A stretch of 64,000 nucleotides of DNA, taken from Chitinophaga caeni. Lineage in GTDB: Bacteria; Bacteroidota; Bacteroidia; Chitinophagales; Chitinophagaceae. Positions 37,469-46,276 of the stretch are shown here, piece after piece. The stretch is from the NCBI RefSeq assembly GCF_002557795.1, contig NZ_CP023777.1:1116001-1180000 (forward strand). Direction: 5' to 3'. The position numbers and the translations under genes were made by a program. The notes beneath the pieces were generated by a model, which saw only the letters and a list, made by a program, of their open reading frames with translations, had not been told where the DNA came from and made no database searches. How positions within the stretch are numbered: position 1 is the first letter of the stretch; each line of letters starts with the position of its first letter.

Positions 37469-40400
37469 ATGTCATTACCCCATCTGTTAAAATACATATA
37501 CAATAACGGGACCGACGAGGTGATCCGTAGGGGTAAGCGCATATTTGCATCCGGTGGCGTAGAACTAATTGAAGCAGATCCTGTTCTGAAATCAGCCTCC
37601 TTCCGTGTAAAAAGCGATACCCATGCTAACTATTACCGGGTTTCAGTGAATAAATATCACGATTCCTCGGCTATTAGCGTGCGTTGCCAATGCCCGTATA
37701 ACTTAGGAGAAATTTGTCGGCACGAAGCCGCAGCCTTGTTTCAACTGCAAGAAATGCTCGACAAAAACCATTTTGAGAACTTCGATTCTCAATATGATCA
37801 ACAGCATACGGTAATCAAGATGCGTACAATCGACTTGAAAACCATTAAGTTGTTGACTTCCAGCAATATTTTTGCCGATGCGGAAAAGCTATTGCGGAAG
37901 TATCATCCTACTATCGTATCTGCAAAAGACGAGAAGGTAGAAGCCATGTTGGAATTGCCCAATGAAACTTACCAGCTCATTATTCAGAAAAACGAGGAAA
38001 GGAATTTCGATACCCATTGCCAATGTGATGAACATGAATTTGCATTGTGCGTGCACAAAACCGCCCTGTTTTTACATTTGTTAAACCAGTACGGCCCGTA
38101 TTATTTCGACTCCCTACGCAATTGGGATAAAGAAAAGAATAAATTATTGTCTTTATACGGCTATTCCCTGGAGGATAACCTGGATGGCAAGTTTGCGTTC
38201 TCTTATAATAACGGTAAACCTTTCCTTCGCGTTCTTGATCCAAGTATCAAGAAAGTGGAATCGGCCATGCCTTCTCCCAAGGAAGAACCGCCAACCCAAA
38301 CAATTGCGCCGAGCAAGAGAATAGGGGTGGTGCTGAATGCCAATGAAACGTTATATCCTTATTTCTCCGTTGATCTCATCACCGGCGAAGCCAACGAAGA
38401 GGGTGATGCATTCGTAACGCTGATCAGCAAACTTGATCTCACGAAGTATATCGATTACTATCAATTCAAGGAGCAGGATCGCGAAGTCATTGCCCCTACC
38501 AGGAAATTGCAGCAATCGGAAATCAACAAGTTCCTGAATAAAAATTCTCCCTTTGCCGGGATTTGGGATAATATCATCCACGAGTCGGGCGATTCTCTTC
38601 CCACCGATACGAAGGAGCTGATATTGGAATATTTACATCCCAAGTTGGTGAAATATTTCAACCAACTCAGCGAGCAACCGCTCGTATTCATATTAAAAGA
38701 AAGACAGGCTTTTAAAACCAAGAGCTTGTTGCCGGTCAATATCACGGGCGAGCTGTTGCAGATCAGCCTGCACACCAAAGTGGAAGGCGACCAGGTGATC
38801 ATTACCGCCTCCGTTCAAATCGAAGACGAAGAAGTGAATCTTGCCGATAACGAATGGAGCAGCCCCATGGTCTTTATCCATAATTCGGATGCTTACCTGT
38901 TTAAAATTCCTTTCGATGCGCTACAGGCCGAACTCTATCAAAATCAAGGCAACGTAAAAGTACCTTTATCCGGATGGGGGCAATATTTGAACGAAAATTT
39001 ATTGCCTTTAGGTAAGGATTATCCCATTTCTTTTGATCCGGCTTTAATGGCTGAAGTGAGTGGCGAAATACCGGAATACAGGGTGCAGTTAAAGGAAATC
39101 GGTGATACTTTCGTTATTCAACCCACTTTCAATTACCGCGGTCATGATGTGGAGTGGAACAATGAAACCCAGATCACGATCCAGGAAGATAACAAGGTGC
39201 TGGTGATTCACCGCAACAAGGAAGCCGAAGAAGAATTTATCCAGAAGCTGCGTGGTTTGCATACCAGCTTTGCTGCACCGACAAACTTTAATTACTTCTA
39301 TTTAAGATCTAAAGAAGCGCTGGTGAATAACTGGTTTTTCAACTTCTTCGACACGTTGAAGGAGATGAATGTCCGCGTATTCGGCTTTGACAACCTCCGC
39401 AATTTTAGATTCAATACGCATAAACCCGTTACCAATTTACAGGTAAGCTCCGGCATCGATTGGTTCGATGCGCAGGTAGAGGTTGTGTACGGGGACCAAA
39501 AGGTTAGCATCAAGGATATTAAGAAAGCCTTGGCTAACAAGCAGAACTATGTTCAGTTGGCCGATGGCACCCTGGGTTTATTGCCGGAAGAATGGCTGAA
39601 GAAATATTCTTTACTGTTCAAAATCGGTGAGGAAAAAGACAAGGGCGGCCTGAAACTATCTAAGTACAACTTCAACGTCATCGATGAATTGTACGAGTTT
39701 ATCGATGATGAACAAGTGCTGCGCGAACTGGATGAAAAAAGAACGAAACTGGTGCAATTCGACGAGATCCGTCACCAGCCGCTACCCGGTAATGTGAACG
39801 CCAGCTTACGTCCCTACCAGGAGAGTGGTTTCCAATGGTTAAATTATCTCGATGAAGTGAAATGGGGCGGTATCCTGGCAGATGATATGGGTTTGGGTAA
39901 AACCATTCAAACGCTCACCTTCATTCAACATTATAAAAATAAGCACGGCAGATGCTTGACCCTCGTGGTTTGTCCTACTACGTTGATCTATAACTGGGAA
40001 AACGAGATCAAGAAGTTTACGCCAACGATCGTGCATCATATACATCACGGTCCCGCAAGGATCAAGTCGCCGGAAGCATTGCGGCCATTCGACGTGATCA
40101 TCACTACCTATGGTACATTGCGCAGCGACATCCAGATGTTTATGAAGCTCGAATTTGATTACGTGATACTGGATGAATCACAAGCGATCAAGAATCCGCA
40201 ATCGAAAGTTACGAAAGCGGCGCAATTATTACATACCAAGAATAGGTTAGCGCTGAGTGGTACGCCGATGCAAAACAACACTTTCGATATTTACGCGCAG
40301 ATGAACTTCTTAAATCCGGGCATGTTGGGTAGCATTGATTTCTTCAGGAATGAATTTGCCACACCGATCGATAAGTTCCAGGATGAAGAACGGAAAGATC

Positions 40401-41194
40401 ACCTGCGTAAACTGATATATCCATTTATACTCAGGAGAACGAAAGAGCAAGTGGCGAAAGACCTGCCGGAAAAAATCGAAACGGTCATCTTCTGCGAAAT
40501 GGATCACGAGCAAAGGCAGATTTACGATGCCTACCGCAATACTTACCGTTCCAAGATACTCGGCGTCATAGAAGAGCAAGGGATGGAGCGTTCGCAATTA
40601 ACGATCTTGCAAGGTTTAATGAAGCTGCGCCAGATATGTGACTCTCCCGCGATTTTGAACGAAACGGAGCAGTACCCGAACCATTCAGTCAAGCTGCACG
40701 AGTTGACCCGCGAGATGTCAGAAAACATCAGCAATCACAAGGTACTCGTATTTTCGCAGTTCCTCGGCATGCTGGGTTTAATCAAGGAGAAATTGATTGC
40801 TCAAAAAATACCGTTCGAATACTTTGATGGCAGCACTTCCACAACGGAAAGGGAACGCGCGATACAGAACTTCCAGCAGAACAGCGAATGCCGCGTATTC
40901 CTCATCTCGCTGAAAGCGGGTGGTGTCGGTTTGAACTTGACGGCTGCCGATTATGTTTACATTGTCGATCCTTGGTGGAACCCGGCAGTAGAGCAACAAG
41001 CCATTGACCGTACGCACCGTATCGGGCAAACGAAAAATATTTTCGCGTACCGCATGATCTGTAAAGACACGGTTGAAGAGAAGATATTGGAATTACAGGA
41101 ACGTAAGAAATCCTTGGTAAAAGAAATTGTTGCCGATGAAAATGGTTTCGTGAAGAAGTTGACAAAAGAAGATGTGATGTACCTATTCAGTTAA
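37469..41194 (+). CDS. SNF2/RapA-type DEAD helicase with two SWIM zinc fingers
   Basis: 1241 residues. Two SWIM zinc fingers of form CXCX7CXH lie in the N-terminal part: C73/C75/C83/H85 and C184/C186/C194/H196. A long middle region without recognised domains follows. The SNF2 ATPase is in the C-terminal third: Walker A DMGLGKT at about 805-811, a DEAH-like LDESQ at about 900-904, SGTPMQNN, VFSQFLGML, and the motif VI region QQAIDRTHRIGQTKNIFAYR. Such proteins translocate on DNA and remodel protein-DNA complexes, or affect transcription recycling as RapA does. The target is unknown. ATG at 37469. The end is followed by the accessory block. Confidence 0.93.
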   Translation: MSLPHLLKYIYNNGTDEVIRRGKRIFASGGVELIEADPVLKSASFRVKSDTHANYYRVSVNKYHDSSAISVRCQCPYNLGEICRHEAAALFQLQEMLDKNHFENFDSQYDQQHTVIKMRTIDLKTIKLLTSSNIFADAEKLLRKYHPTIVSAKDEKVEAMLELPNETYQLIIQKNEERNFDTHCQCDEHEFALCVHKTALFLHLLNQYGPYYFDSLRNWDKEKNKLLSLYGYSLEDNLDGKFAFSYNNGKPFLRVLDPSIKKVESAMPSPKEEPPTQTIAPSKRIGVVLNANETLYPYFSVDLITGEANEEGDAFVTLISKLDLTKYIDYYQFKEQDREVIAPTRKLQQSEINKFLNKNSPFAGIWDNIIHESGDSLPTDTKELILEYLHPKLVKYFNQLSEQPLVFILKERQAFKTKSLLPVNITGELLQISLHTKVEGDQVIITASVQIEDEEVNLADNEWSSPMVFIHNSDAYLFKIPFDALQAELYQNQGNVKVPLSGWGQYLNENLLPLGKDYPISFDPALMAEVSGEIPEYRVQLKEIGDTFVIQPTFNYRGHDVEWNNETQITIQEDNKVLVIHRNKEAEEEFIQKLRGLHTSFAAPTNFNYFYLRSKEALVNNWFFNFFDTLKEMNVRVFGFDNLRNFRFNTHKPVTNLQVSSGIDWFDAQVEVVYGDQKVSIKDIKKALANKQNYVQLADGTLGLLPEEWLKKYSLLFKIGEEKDKGGLKLSKYNFNVIDELYEFIDDEQVLRELDEKRTKLVQFDEIRHQPLPGNVNASLRPYQESGFQWLNYLDEVKWGGILADDMGLGKTIQTLTFIQHYKNKHGRCLTLVVCPTTLIYNWENEIKKFTPTIVHHIHHGPARIKSPEALRPFDVIITTYGTLRSDIQMFMKLEFDYVILDESQAIKNPQSKVTKAAQLLHTKNRLALSGTPMQNNTFDIYAQMNFLNPGMLGSIDFFRNEFATPIDKFQDEERKDHLRKLIYPFILRRTKEQVAKDLPEKIETVIFCEMDHEQRQIYDAYRNTYRSKILGVIEEQGMERSQLTILQGLMKLRQICDSPAILNETEQYPNHSVKLHELTREMSENISNHKVLVFSQFLGMLGLIKEKLIAQKIPFEYFDGSTSTTERERAIQNFQQNSECRVFLISLKAGGVGLNLTAADYVYIVDPWWNPAVEQQAIDRTHRIGQTKNIFAYRMICKDTVEEKILELQERKKSLVKEIVADENGFVKKLTKEDVMYLFS

Positions 41195-41281
41195 AGCTAA
41201 TTTTTAAGCGGTAACGGGATAAGAATAATAAATAATGGCAACTATATACTTGTTAAACCCATATCTTAAATATGGGGAAAA

Positions 41282-41521
41282 TTAAGACAATTCATTTCCG
41301 TAAGGAATAATATCATTTGGCGTAAGGTTTAGGGCTATCATTAGTTTGATAACAGTAGTGATTTGGAGGTTGGATTCTCCCTTTTCAAGTTTTTGGACTT
41401 GATTATACTCCATATCAGCCATTAGAGCTAGTTTCCTTTGGCTTAATCCCTGCTTAGTTCTTGCCTCCTTGAATTTAACAGCAATAGCGCCTAATATCTG
41501 CTTATCCAGTAAGTTATTCAT
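41282..41521 (-). CDS. XRE-family helix-turn-helix regulator
   Basis: 79 residues, nearly all one HTH_3 domain: FKEARTKQGLSQRKLALMAD, then YNQVQKLEKGESNLQITTV, the classical recognition-helix layout. A perfect palindrome lies 30 bp upstream of the ATG (41521), so autoregulation is likely. An in-frame TTG six codons upstream was rejected. It is the first gene of the low-GC accessory block. No linked toxin or restriction gene is beside it. Confidence 0.85.
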   Translation of the reverse strand: MNNLLDKQILGAIAVKFKEARTKQGLSQRKLALMADMEYNQVQKLEKGESNLQITTVIKLMIALNLTPNDIIPYGNELS

Positions 41522-41550
41522 ACCTGAAATTTCAGCCAAAAATATGAATT

Positions 41551-41574
41551 ATTGACGTATAAATATACGTCAAT
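41551..41574. promoter_or_regulatory. Palindromic operator candidate of the XRE gene
   Basis: Arms ATTGACGTATA (41551-41561) and TATACGTCAAT (41564-41574) are perfect inverted repeats of 11 bp around a 2-nt centre, located between the XRE start and the transposase gene. A plus-strand -7-like TACTTTTG follows at 41589-41596. A related half-site ATTGACGT occurs at 42883-42890, 12 bp upstream of the DUF2158 gene. Confidence 0.6.
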
Positions 41575-41671
41575 TCAATAAATTTTCGTACTTTTGTGTA
41601 GCAAAGGCTTCCAAGCCCCGCAAAAATGGTTAGTCCATGATATATAAGAATGGAAATAATCAAATCATTTA

Positions 41672-42625
41672 ATGGATTTAATAGAAGTTATGCACTGTAA
41701 CAATTTATTAGATATAGCGGAAACATTCAGGGATAAAAACGTTTGTCTGGATTACTTAGCTTCAAAGCGGTGGAATGGTAGCGTGTATTGCGTTTTTTGT
41801 GGTTGTAATAATGTGTATACCTTGAAGGGTAAATACAGACGATATAAATGTGGAGATTGTCGCAAACAGTTTTCAGCTATCAAAGGAACTATATTCGAAA
41901 ATAGCCCTATTCATTTGCAGAAATGGTTTATGGCGATTTTCTTGATAACTACTCATAAGAAGGGTATTAGTTCTGTTCAATTAGCGAGTAGTTTAGGGGT
42001 TACCCAAAAGACCGCGTGGTTTATGGCTCAAAGAATACGGTATGCTCTAAAAGTGAAGTCCTTTGACAAAAAGCTGGATGGAGTGATTCAATGCGACGAA
42101 ACATTTGTTGGAGGTAAAAATAAGAACCGTCATGCTCATAAGAAAGTTGCAAATTCACAAGGAAGGAGCTTTAAGGATAAAACACCTGTATTAGGTATGT
42201 TGCATACTGGTGGTCATTTGAGATTAATTGTTATGCCAGATACAGCATCAGCATCTATTCAACCAGCCATAAAGGAACATATTGCAGAAGGTTCAATCAT
42301 AGTGTCAGATGAATGGCTAGGATATAATGGGTTAGATAAAAAGTACTTTCATATTGTTATGGATCACCAACAGAAGGAATTTGTAAGAGGTGCTTTTCAT
42401 ACCAACAGTATAGAAGGATTTTGGGGGTTATTTAAACGCGGTATAATTGGAGTTTATCATTATCTAAGCAGGAAGCATTTACAAAGATATTGTGATGAAT
42501 TTTCTTTTAGATATAACAATAGGTCTATACCCAATAGTTACAAGTTTGAAAGTTGTTTAAATAGTGTGAATTGCAGGCTAACTTATAAGGAGTTGATCAA
42601 TAAAAATCAACCTGCAATTCAGTGA
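41672..42625 (+). CDS. IS1595-family transposase (ISXO2-like domain)
   Basis: 317 residues. An N-terminal zinc ribbon (CVFCGCNNVYTLKGKYRRYKCGDC, about 40-63) precedes the ISXO2-like DDE domain with Asp in IQCDETFVGG, Asp in IIVSDEWLGYN and the late acidic residue in HTNSIEGFWGLFKR. It moves an IS1595-family element. The terminal inverted repeats and target duplication could not be found, so the element's borders are unresolved. The reading frame is intact. ATG at 41672. Confidence 0.88.
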   Translation: MDLIEVMHCNNLLDIAETFRDKNVCLDYLASKRWNGSVYCVFCGCNNVYTLKGKYRRYKCGDCRKQFSAIKGTIFENSPIHLQKWFMAIFLITTHKKGISSVQLASSLGVTQKTAWFMAQRIRYALKVKSFDKKLDGVIQCDETFVGGKNKNRHAHKKVANSQGRSFKDKTPVLGMLHTGGHLRLIVMPDTASASIQPAIKEHIAEGSIIVSDEWLGYNGLDKKYFHIVMDHQQKEFVRGAFHTNSIEGFWGLFKRGIIGVYHYLSRKHLQRYCDEFSFRYNNRSIPNSYKFESCLNSVNCRLTYKELINKNQPAIQ

Positions 42626-42658
42626 AAAGCTCTTTGAAATAAGGGAGGATATGAAATT

Positions 42659-42871
42659 TCAATCCTCATCCATGCTTATTAAGGATTCTTCTATGAATGG
42701 TTCGGTATTCTTTCTATGCCCATCAAACCAAGTACACATATATGTACCAGTAAACGATTCTGCAAGAAAATGTGATTTAAGTGATGTAATAGTCATGTTA
42801 GGGCCACCTGATTTAAGTGCCACAATATCTCCTAGCTTAAATTTTGGATTGGTATAGTTGTTATCTGTCAT
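42659..42871 (-). CDS. YodC-like DUF2158 small protein
   Basis: 70 residues: FKLGDIVALKSGGPNMTI followed by GTYMCTWFDG, the full DUF2158 (YodC) pattern with its small SH3-like barrel. Function unknown; such proteins are often found with mobile elements. ATG at 42871, converging on the transposase gene. A TTGACGT half-site like that of the XRE operator lies just upstream. Confidence 0.75.
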   Translation of the reverse strand: MTDNNYTNPKFKLGDIVALKSGGPNMTITSLKSHFLAESFTGTYMCTWFDGHRKNTEPFIEESLISMDED

Positions 42872-43061
42872 AATAGCAATAAATTGACGTTAAGATAATT
42901 TAAAAAATAGAATCCTTATCACTATTTAAAAGGTACAGAATTATAATTAATGGTAGTACTTATAGAGAACAATAGTGATATTCAGGAGAAAAGATACAAT
43001 ACTATAGTTTTAAATGATAAGACTGATACAATTGTCATCAATACTCCCAAAGGAGAAGTGT

Positions 43062-43069
43062 GTTTTACA
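43062..43069. repeat. Left target-site duplication of the IS256-family element
   Basis: GTTTTACA, identical to 44400-44407. Eight bp is within the range typical for IS256-family insertions. Confidence 0.8.
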
Positions 43070-44399
43070 GACACTATCTCAAAAACTGTGTAAATTATAA
43101 AAATCGGGGTTTCACTCCGATTTTTTAATTTTAAAGTATATACAGTTTTATGAAGACAGAAGATTTTTTATCAGACGACTTTCTGAAGCAGTTTAAAACG
43201 GCCGATCAACTAAACAATTTCCTGGCCCAGATTCAGAAGCGGGGCATTGAAAAGATGCTGGAAGGCGAACTTGATAGCCATTTAGGCTATGATAAGCATG
43301 AGCCCAATGAAAGTAACAATAGCCGTAATGGGTACGGTAAAAAGAAGATTAAGACCAGCTATGGTGAATCTGAAATAAAAGTTCCCAGGGATCGTGATGC
43401 CAGTTTTAACCCTATGATAGTACCTAAACGCGAAGGAATGGTTCAGGGGCTGGAAGAGATAATAGTGTCTTTTTATGCCAAGGGGATGAGCGTATCTGAC
43501 ATAGAAGAGCAAATAAGGGAAGCCTATAAATTTGACGTTTCCACGGCCACTATCAGCCGCATCACCAGCCGTGTGACTGAAGATATTGTCGCCTGGCAAA
43601 ACCGACCGTTAGAACCGGTTTATCTCATCGTTTGGATGGATGGCATTGTGTTCAAGGTACGGGAGAACAGCAAAGTAGTGAATAAAACCGTCTATATCGC
43701 TGTGGGCCTGAAGCGGGATGGCCTCAAAGAAGTGCTAGGGATGTGGCTGGGTAAGAATGAGTCAGCCGCTTATTGGATGACTGTACTTACTGATCTGAAG
43801 GCCCGTGGCTTGGAAGATATTCTAATAACGGCCACCGATAATCTTAATGGCTTCACTCAGACTATCAAATCAGTGTTCCCTCAGTCTGCCACCCAGGTTT
43901 GTGTCGTACACCAGGTTCGTAACAGCTGCCGCTATGTTGCCTGGAAAGATAAAAAGGAATTTACCGCAGACATGAAAGATGTTTATGCCGCACCGACCAG
44001 GCAAGCTGCGATGGCGGCTCTTGATGCCCTGGATGCTAAGTGGAGCGCAAAGTATGCCTACGCCATCAAAAGCTGGCGTGAAAACTGGGAGGAACTGACT
44101 GTCTTTTTTGACTTCCCCCTGGAGATCAGGCAGATCATCTACACAACAAATCTCATCGAAAATCTAAACGGTAAGATTAGAAAATATACCAAAAACAAGC
44201 TATCCTTCCCTACAGATGAAGCCGTGCTTAAATCCGTATACCTGGCTTTGCGGGAAGTATCAAAAAAATGGACCATGCCCATTAGAAACTGGGGCATGAT
44301 CCTGAATCAGTTTTTAACTATTTTTGATAAAAGGGTGAGAATCTAATTATTACTCTGATTCCCCGATTTTTAAGTTTACACACTTATTGAAATAGTCCC
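43070..44399 (+). mobile_element. IS256-family insertion sequence, complete
   Basis: 1330 bp between two GTTTTACA copies. The ends are imperfect inverted repeats: left ACTATCTCAAAAACTGTGTA from 43073 and, read inward on the other strand, ACTATTTCAATAAGTGTGTA from 44396. It carries one intact transposase gene. The unmutated target duplication indicates a recent insertion. Confidence 0.88.
43150..44346 (+). CDS. IS256 (Mutator-type) transposase
   Basis: 398 residues, full family length. DDE-type catalytic residues lie in [10 protein letters not shown] (first Asp), [14 protein letters not shown] (second Asp) and [16 protein letters not shown] (Glu); the conserved [13 protein letters not shown] block lies between them. 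The frame is intact, so the element may still be mobile. A short stem-loop (43101-43126) sits between the left end and the ATG at 43150. Confidence 0.95.
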   Translation: MKTEDFLSDDFLKQFKTADQLNNFLAQIQKRGIEKMLEGELDSHLGYDKHEPNESNNSRNGYGKKKIKTSYGESEIKVPRDRDASFNPMIVPKREGMVQGLEEIIVSFYAKGMSVSDIEEQIREAYKFDVSTATISRITSRVTEDIVAWQNRPLEPVYLIVWMDGIVFKVRENSKVVNKTVYIAVGLKRDGLKEVLGMWLGKNESAAYWMTVLTDLKARGLEDILITATDNLNGFTQTIKSVFPQSATQVCVVHQVRNSCRYVAWKDKKEFTADMKDVYAAPTRQAAMAALDALDAKWSAKYAYAIKSWRENWEELTVFFDFPLEIRQIIYTTNLIENLNGKIRKYTKNKLSFPTDEAVLKSVYLALREVSKKWTMPIRNWGMILNQFLTIFDKRVRI

Positions 44400-44407
44400 G
44401 TTTTACA
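44400..44407. repeat. Right target-site duplication of the IS256-family element
   Basis: GTTTTACA, identical to 43062-43069. Confidence 0.8.
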
Positions 44408-44534
44408 TTAGAGCAGTTAATGAAATATGCTACTAAATTCGCCCAAACTTTCCATCATTGCGAGCTTAAGTCCTATAAATTCAACGTTTATAAAAGATAT
44501 GATACTGATTTGAAAGCAACTGTTTATGGATGCT

Positions 44535-44879
44535 TTAGTCATTGATAGTTGACATTAAAGACTCAAAATCTGCCTCATATCCTTTATTTTCCTTCCATTG
44601 AATAAGTGGTTGCCTTTCTTTATTCTTTTTTATCTCACAAAGGGAATAGAAAATAATATTTTCCAACTTAGATTTGGGATTAGTCAATATAAACCAAAGT
44701 TCGTCATGAGTTTTATCCGAAATAACTAAAAAAGAGGTTTCTTCATTAGAACGAATGTCGCAACCAGCAGAAAGAAAGAGTTTAACCAAATTCTTCCGTA
44801 TCAAAAAAAGTTCATCTAATTTATTAATTCTAGTATAAGAAAAGAAGAAAAAGTTCTTGTCTTTATTTGCATTAGCCAT
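44535..44879 (-). CDS. Hypothetical protein of the accessory block
   Basis: 114 residues, mixed charged/hydrophobic, no signal peptide or recognised domain. The ATG at 44879 was chosen over a longer frame because the upstream part would overlap the small plus-strand gene at 44947. The two then form a divergent pair with a 67-bp promoter region. Its stop region slightly overlaps the end of the IS-interrupted gene. Function unknown. Confidence 0.55.
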   Translation of the reverse strand: MANANKDKNFFFFSYTRINKLDELFLIRKNLVKLFLSAGCDIRSNEETSFLVISDKTHDELWFILTNPKSKLENIIFYSLCEIKKNKERQPLIQWKENKGYEADFESLMSTIND

Positions 44880-44946
44880 ATAGAGTAAAATAGGTTTTAA
44901 ATACCTTAAATTAGCAAAAAAAACCGGGATACCAAACAAATAATGA

Positions 44947-45120
44947 ATGCCTAGTAAATCAAAACATACCAAACCTTCAAATGCTGATAATAGTGAGAAT
45001 AAAGACAATTTCTCCCTGTTTGAGGAAGCTATAAAGAAGATAGCCAATACTCCCAAAGAGGACGTAGAAAAGGCTGTAAAAGAGGATAAAAAAAAGGAAA
45101 GGAATAAAAAGAATGGCTAG
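44947..45120 (+). CDS. Small charged protein (57 residues)
   Basis: 57 residues, very rich in Lys, Glu, Asp and Asn. The central FSLFEEAIKKIANTPKEDVEKAVKE looks like the short helical motif of small Bacteroidota proteins that often sit near mobile elements, and the tail is highly basic (KKKERNKKNG). ATG at 44947, stop TAG at 45118-45120. No function can be named. Confidence 0.6.
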   Translation: MPSKSKHTKPSNADNSENKDNFSLFEEAIKKIANTPKEDVEKAVKEDKKKERNKKNG

Positions 45121-45126
45121 TAAAAG

Positions 45127-45942
45127 CTATCCCCGTAGAAAAACATTCTTTTTAACCCATAAACAGAAATAAAATATCGGCCATGCTACTAAATAGCAAA
45201 TAATACTGCTAACTGTAGTAACCCATACCGCCCAACTAACAGAAGGTGAATAAATTATGATGGGATACAAGGAAATCATGAAAATTGTGCAGGAAATAAT
45301 ACCAATCCACAATTTTCTTAATTGTATGCGTTGTTCGTCTGCTTGTTCATAAATAGTTTCAATGCCTTTCTTTTGGGGTGTTACGACCATTGATGGCTCT
45401 CCGTTCCGGGAATCTATTAAAAAGGAAAATTCCAATTTTGCTTTTCTATTTAAATAAGGAACTTCATAAATCCTATTTCTAGTAATATAATCTATCCCAT
45501 TTTGTAATGCTCTTTGTTCAGCAGGACTTCTTTCTCTTGTAACATCGGAAAAATCAGTAAAAACGGCATTGAAGGTATTGTTAAATTCTTTCTCGAATTT
45601 CAATGCTCTATATGTATTATTCTGCAATAATTGAGCAGAGTTCTCAAAAATAGTAGCACCTTCATTGACGGTAAGATGTATTGAAAAAGCATCCAAATCT
45701 ACGTTATTATCATTTTTCAATTCGAGATACACAGAATATAAATTGTTACTTACTTGACCATTGTATAATATTTGAATATTTCCCCCTGGTACTTGTCCTC
45801 CCAATGCTACATGACGAACAATGAGCTTTTCCCGTAAAAAAATAAGCCTATTTTTATATCGCTCGAAGAATAATCCACTAATAATTCCCAAAAAGAAAGT
45901 GAGTATTGGTGCAATTAAGGGAATCGGAATGTTAATATTCAT
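45127..45942 (-). CDS. Membrane protein with N-terminal anchor, beta-rich domain and C-terminal helix pair
   Basis: 271 residues. One hydrophobic helix near the N-terminus (IPLIAPILTFFLGIISGLFF, about 6-25), a soluble beta-rich region (about 35-200, with SVYLELKNDNNVDLDAFSI), then two C-terminal transmembrane helices (about 212-232 and 240-262). No domain is recognised. The layout of a sensor-like soluble domain with terminal membrane helices recalls some defence-effector proteins, but no motif supports that. The ATG at 45942 is preferred over a TTG upstream. Neighbours are all small unknown genes. Confidence 0.65.
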   Translation of the reverse strand: MNINIPIPLIAPILTFFLGIISGLFFERYKNRLIFLREKLIVRHVALGGQVPGGNIQILYNGQVSNNLYSVYLELKNDNNVDLDAFSIHLTVNEGATIFENSAQLLQNNTYRALKFEKEFNNTFNAVFTDFSDVTRERSPAEQRALQNGIDYITRNRIYEVPYLNRKAKLEFSFLIDSRNGEPSMVVTPQKKGIETIYEQADEQRIQLRKLWIGIISCTIFMISLYPIIIYSPSVSWAVWVTTVSSIICYLVAWPIFYFCLWVKKNVFLRG

Positions 45943-45991
45943 AGTGGGGTATTTAAATCCTTGCAATTATATAAAAGAAATAACAATTAAC

Positions 45992-46022
45992 AAAAAAGCC
46001 GTTAAACTAATAACGGCTTTTT
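45992..46022. terminator. Bidirectional terminator
   Basis: AAAAAGCCGTTA (45993-46004) pairs with TAACGGCTTTTT (46011-46022), a perfect 12-bp stem. It ends the DUF4190-type gene on the minus strand. Confidence 0.85.
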
Positions 46023-46024
46023 GC

Positions 46025-46273
46025 TTAGTTGCTAAAAATCCCTACTCTGAATTGATACATTAGATACAGCATGTTGATACATGTTAATATCCAACCAGCT
46101 ATCCTTAATCCTTTACCCTTTAGGTTTTCATTTTCCTTTAACCGATAGTAAGAAACGATTCCGGTGATAAAACCTACAGGAATAAACAGAATAGGAAGAA
46201 TAGCAAACCCTCCTAAACCAGCCGCAAATGTCATAATTGCAAATGGGTCTGTTTTTTTCTGCTCTTGTTCCAT
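46025..46273 (-). CDS. DUF4190-type small membrane protein
   Basis: 82 residues: a charged N-terminus, two transmembrane helices (about 15-37 and 55-73) and the loop YYRLKENENLKGKGLRIAGW typical of DUF4190-like proteins, which have no known function. It follows the 55-residue gene by 3 bp on the same strand. ATG at 46273. Confidence 0.75.
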   Translation of the reverse strand: MEQEQKKTDPFAIMTFAAGLGGFAILPILFIPVGFITGIVSYYRLKENENLKGKGLRIAGWILTCINMLYLMYQFRVGIFSN

Positions 46274-46276
46274 AGA

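Larger units (their letters stand above)
42950..44545 (+). pseudogene. Small gene interrupted by the IS256-family element
   Basis: An ATG at 42950 opens 40 codons ending at 43069 (last residues KGEVCFT) inside the left target-site copy. After removing the element and the second target copy (43070-44407), the frame continues at 44408 with LEQLMKYATKFAQ and runs to TGA at 44543-44545, giving an 85-residue protein without any other stop. The fused protein is soluble and has no recognised domain. Its 3' end overlaps the converging hypothetical gene by a few bases, as expected for an ancestral arrangement. Confidence 0.8.

Noticed and set aside
41540..42950. Ends of the IS1595-family element
   Set aside because: No inverted-repeat pair or 8-bp duplication could be matched by eye around the transposase; the palindrome at 41551 belongs to the XRE gene.
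43101..43126. Stem-loop inside the left end of the IS256 element as a separate regulatory RNA
   Set aside because: It lies in the transposase leader and is simpler to read as part of the element.
44880..45056. N-terminal extension of the minus-strand hypothetical gene
   Set aside because: It would overlap the convincing 57-residue plus-strand gene and adds a strange hydrophobic lead.
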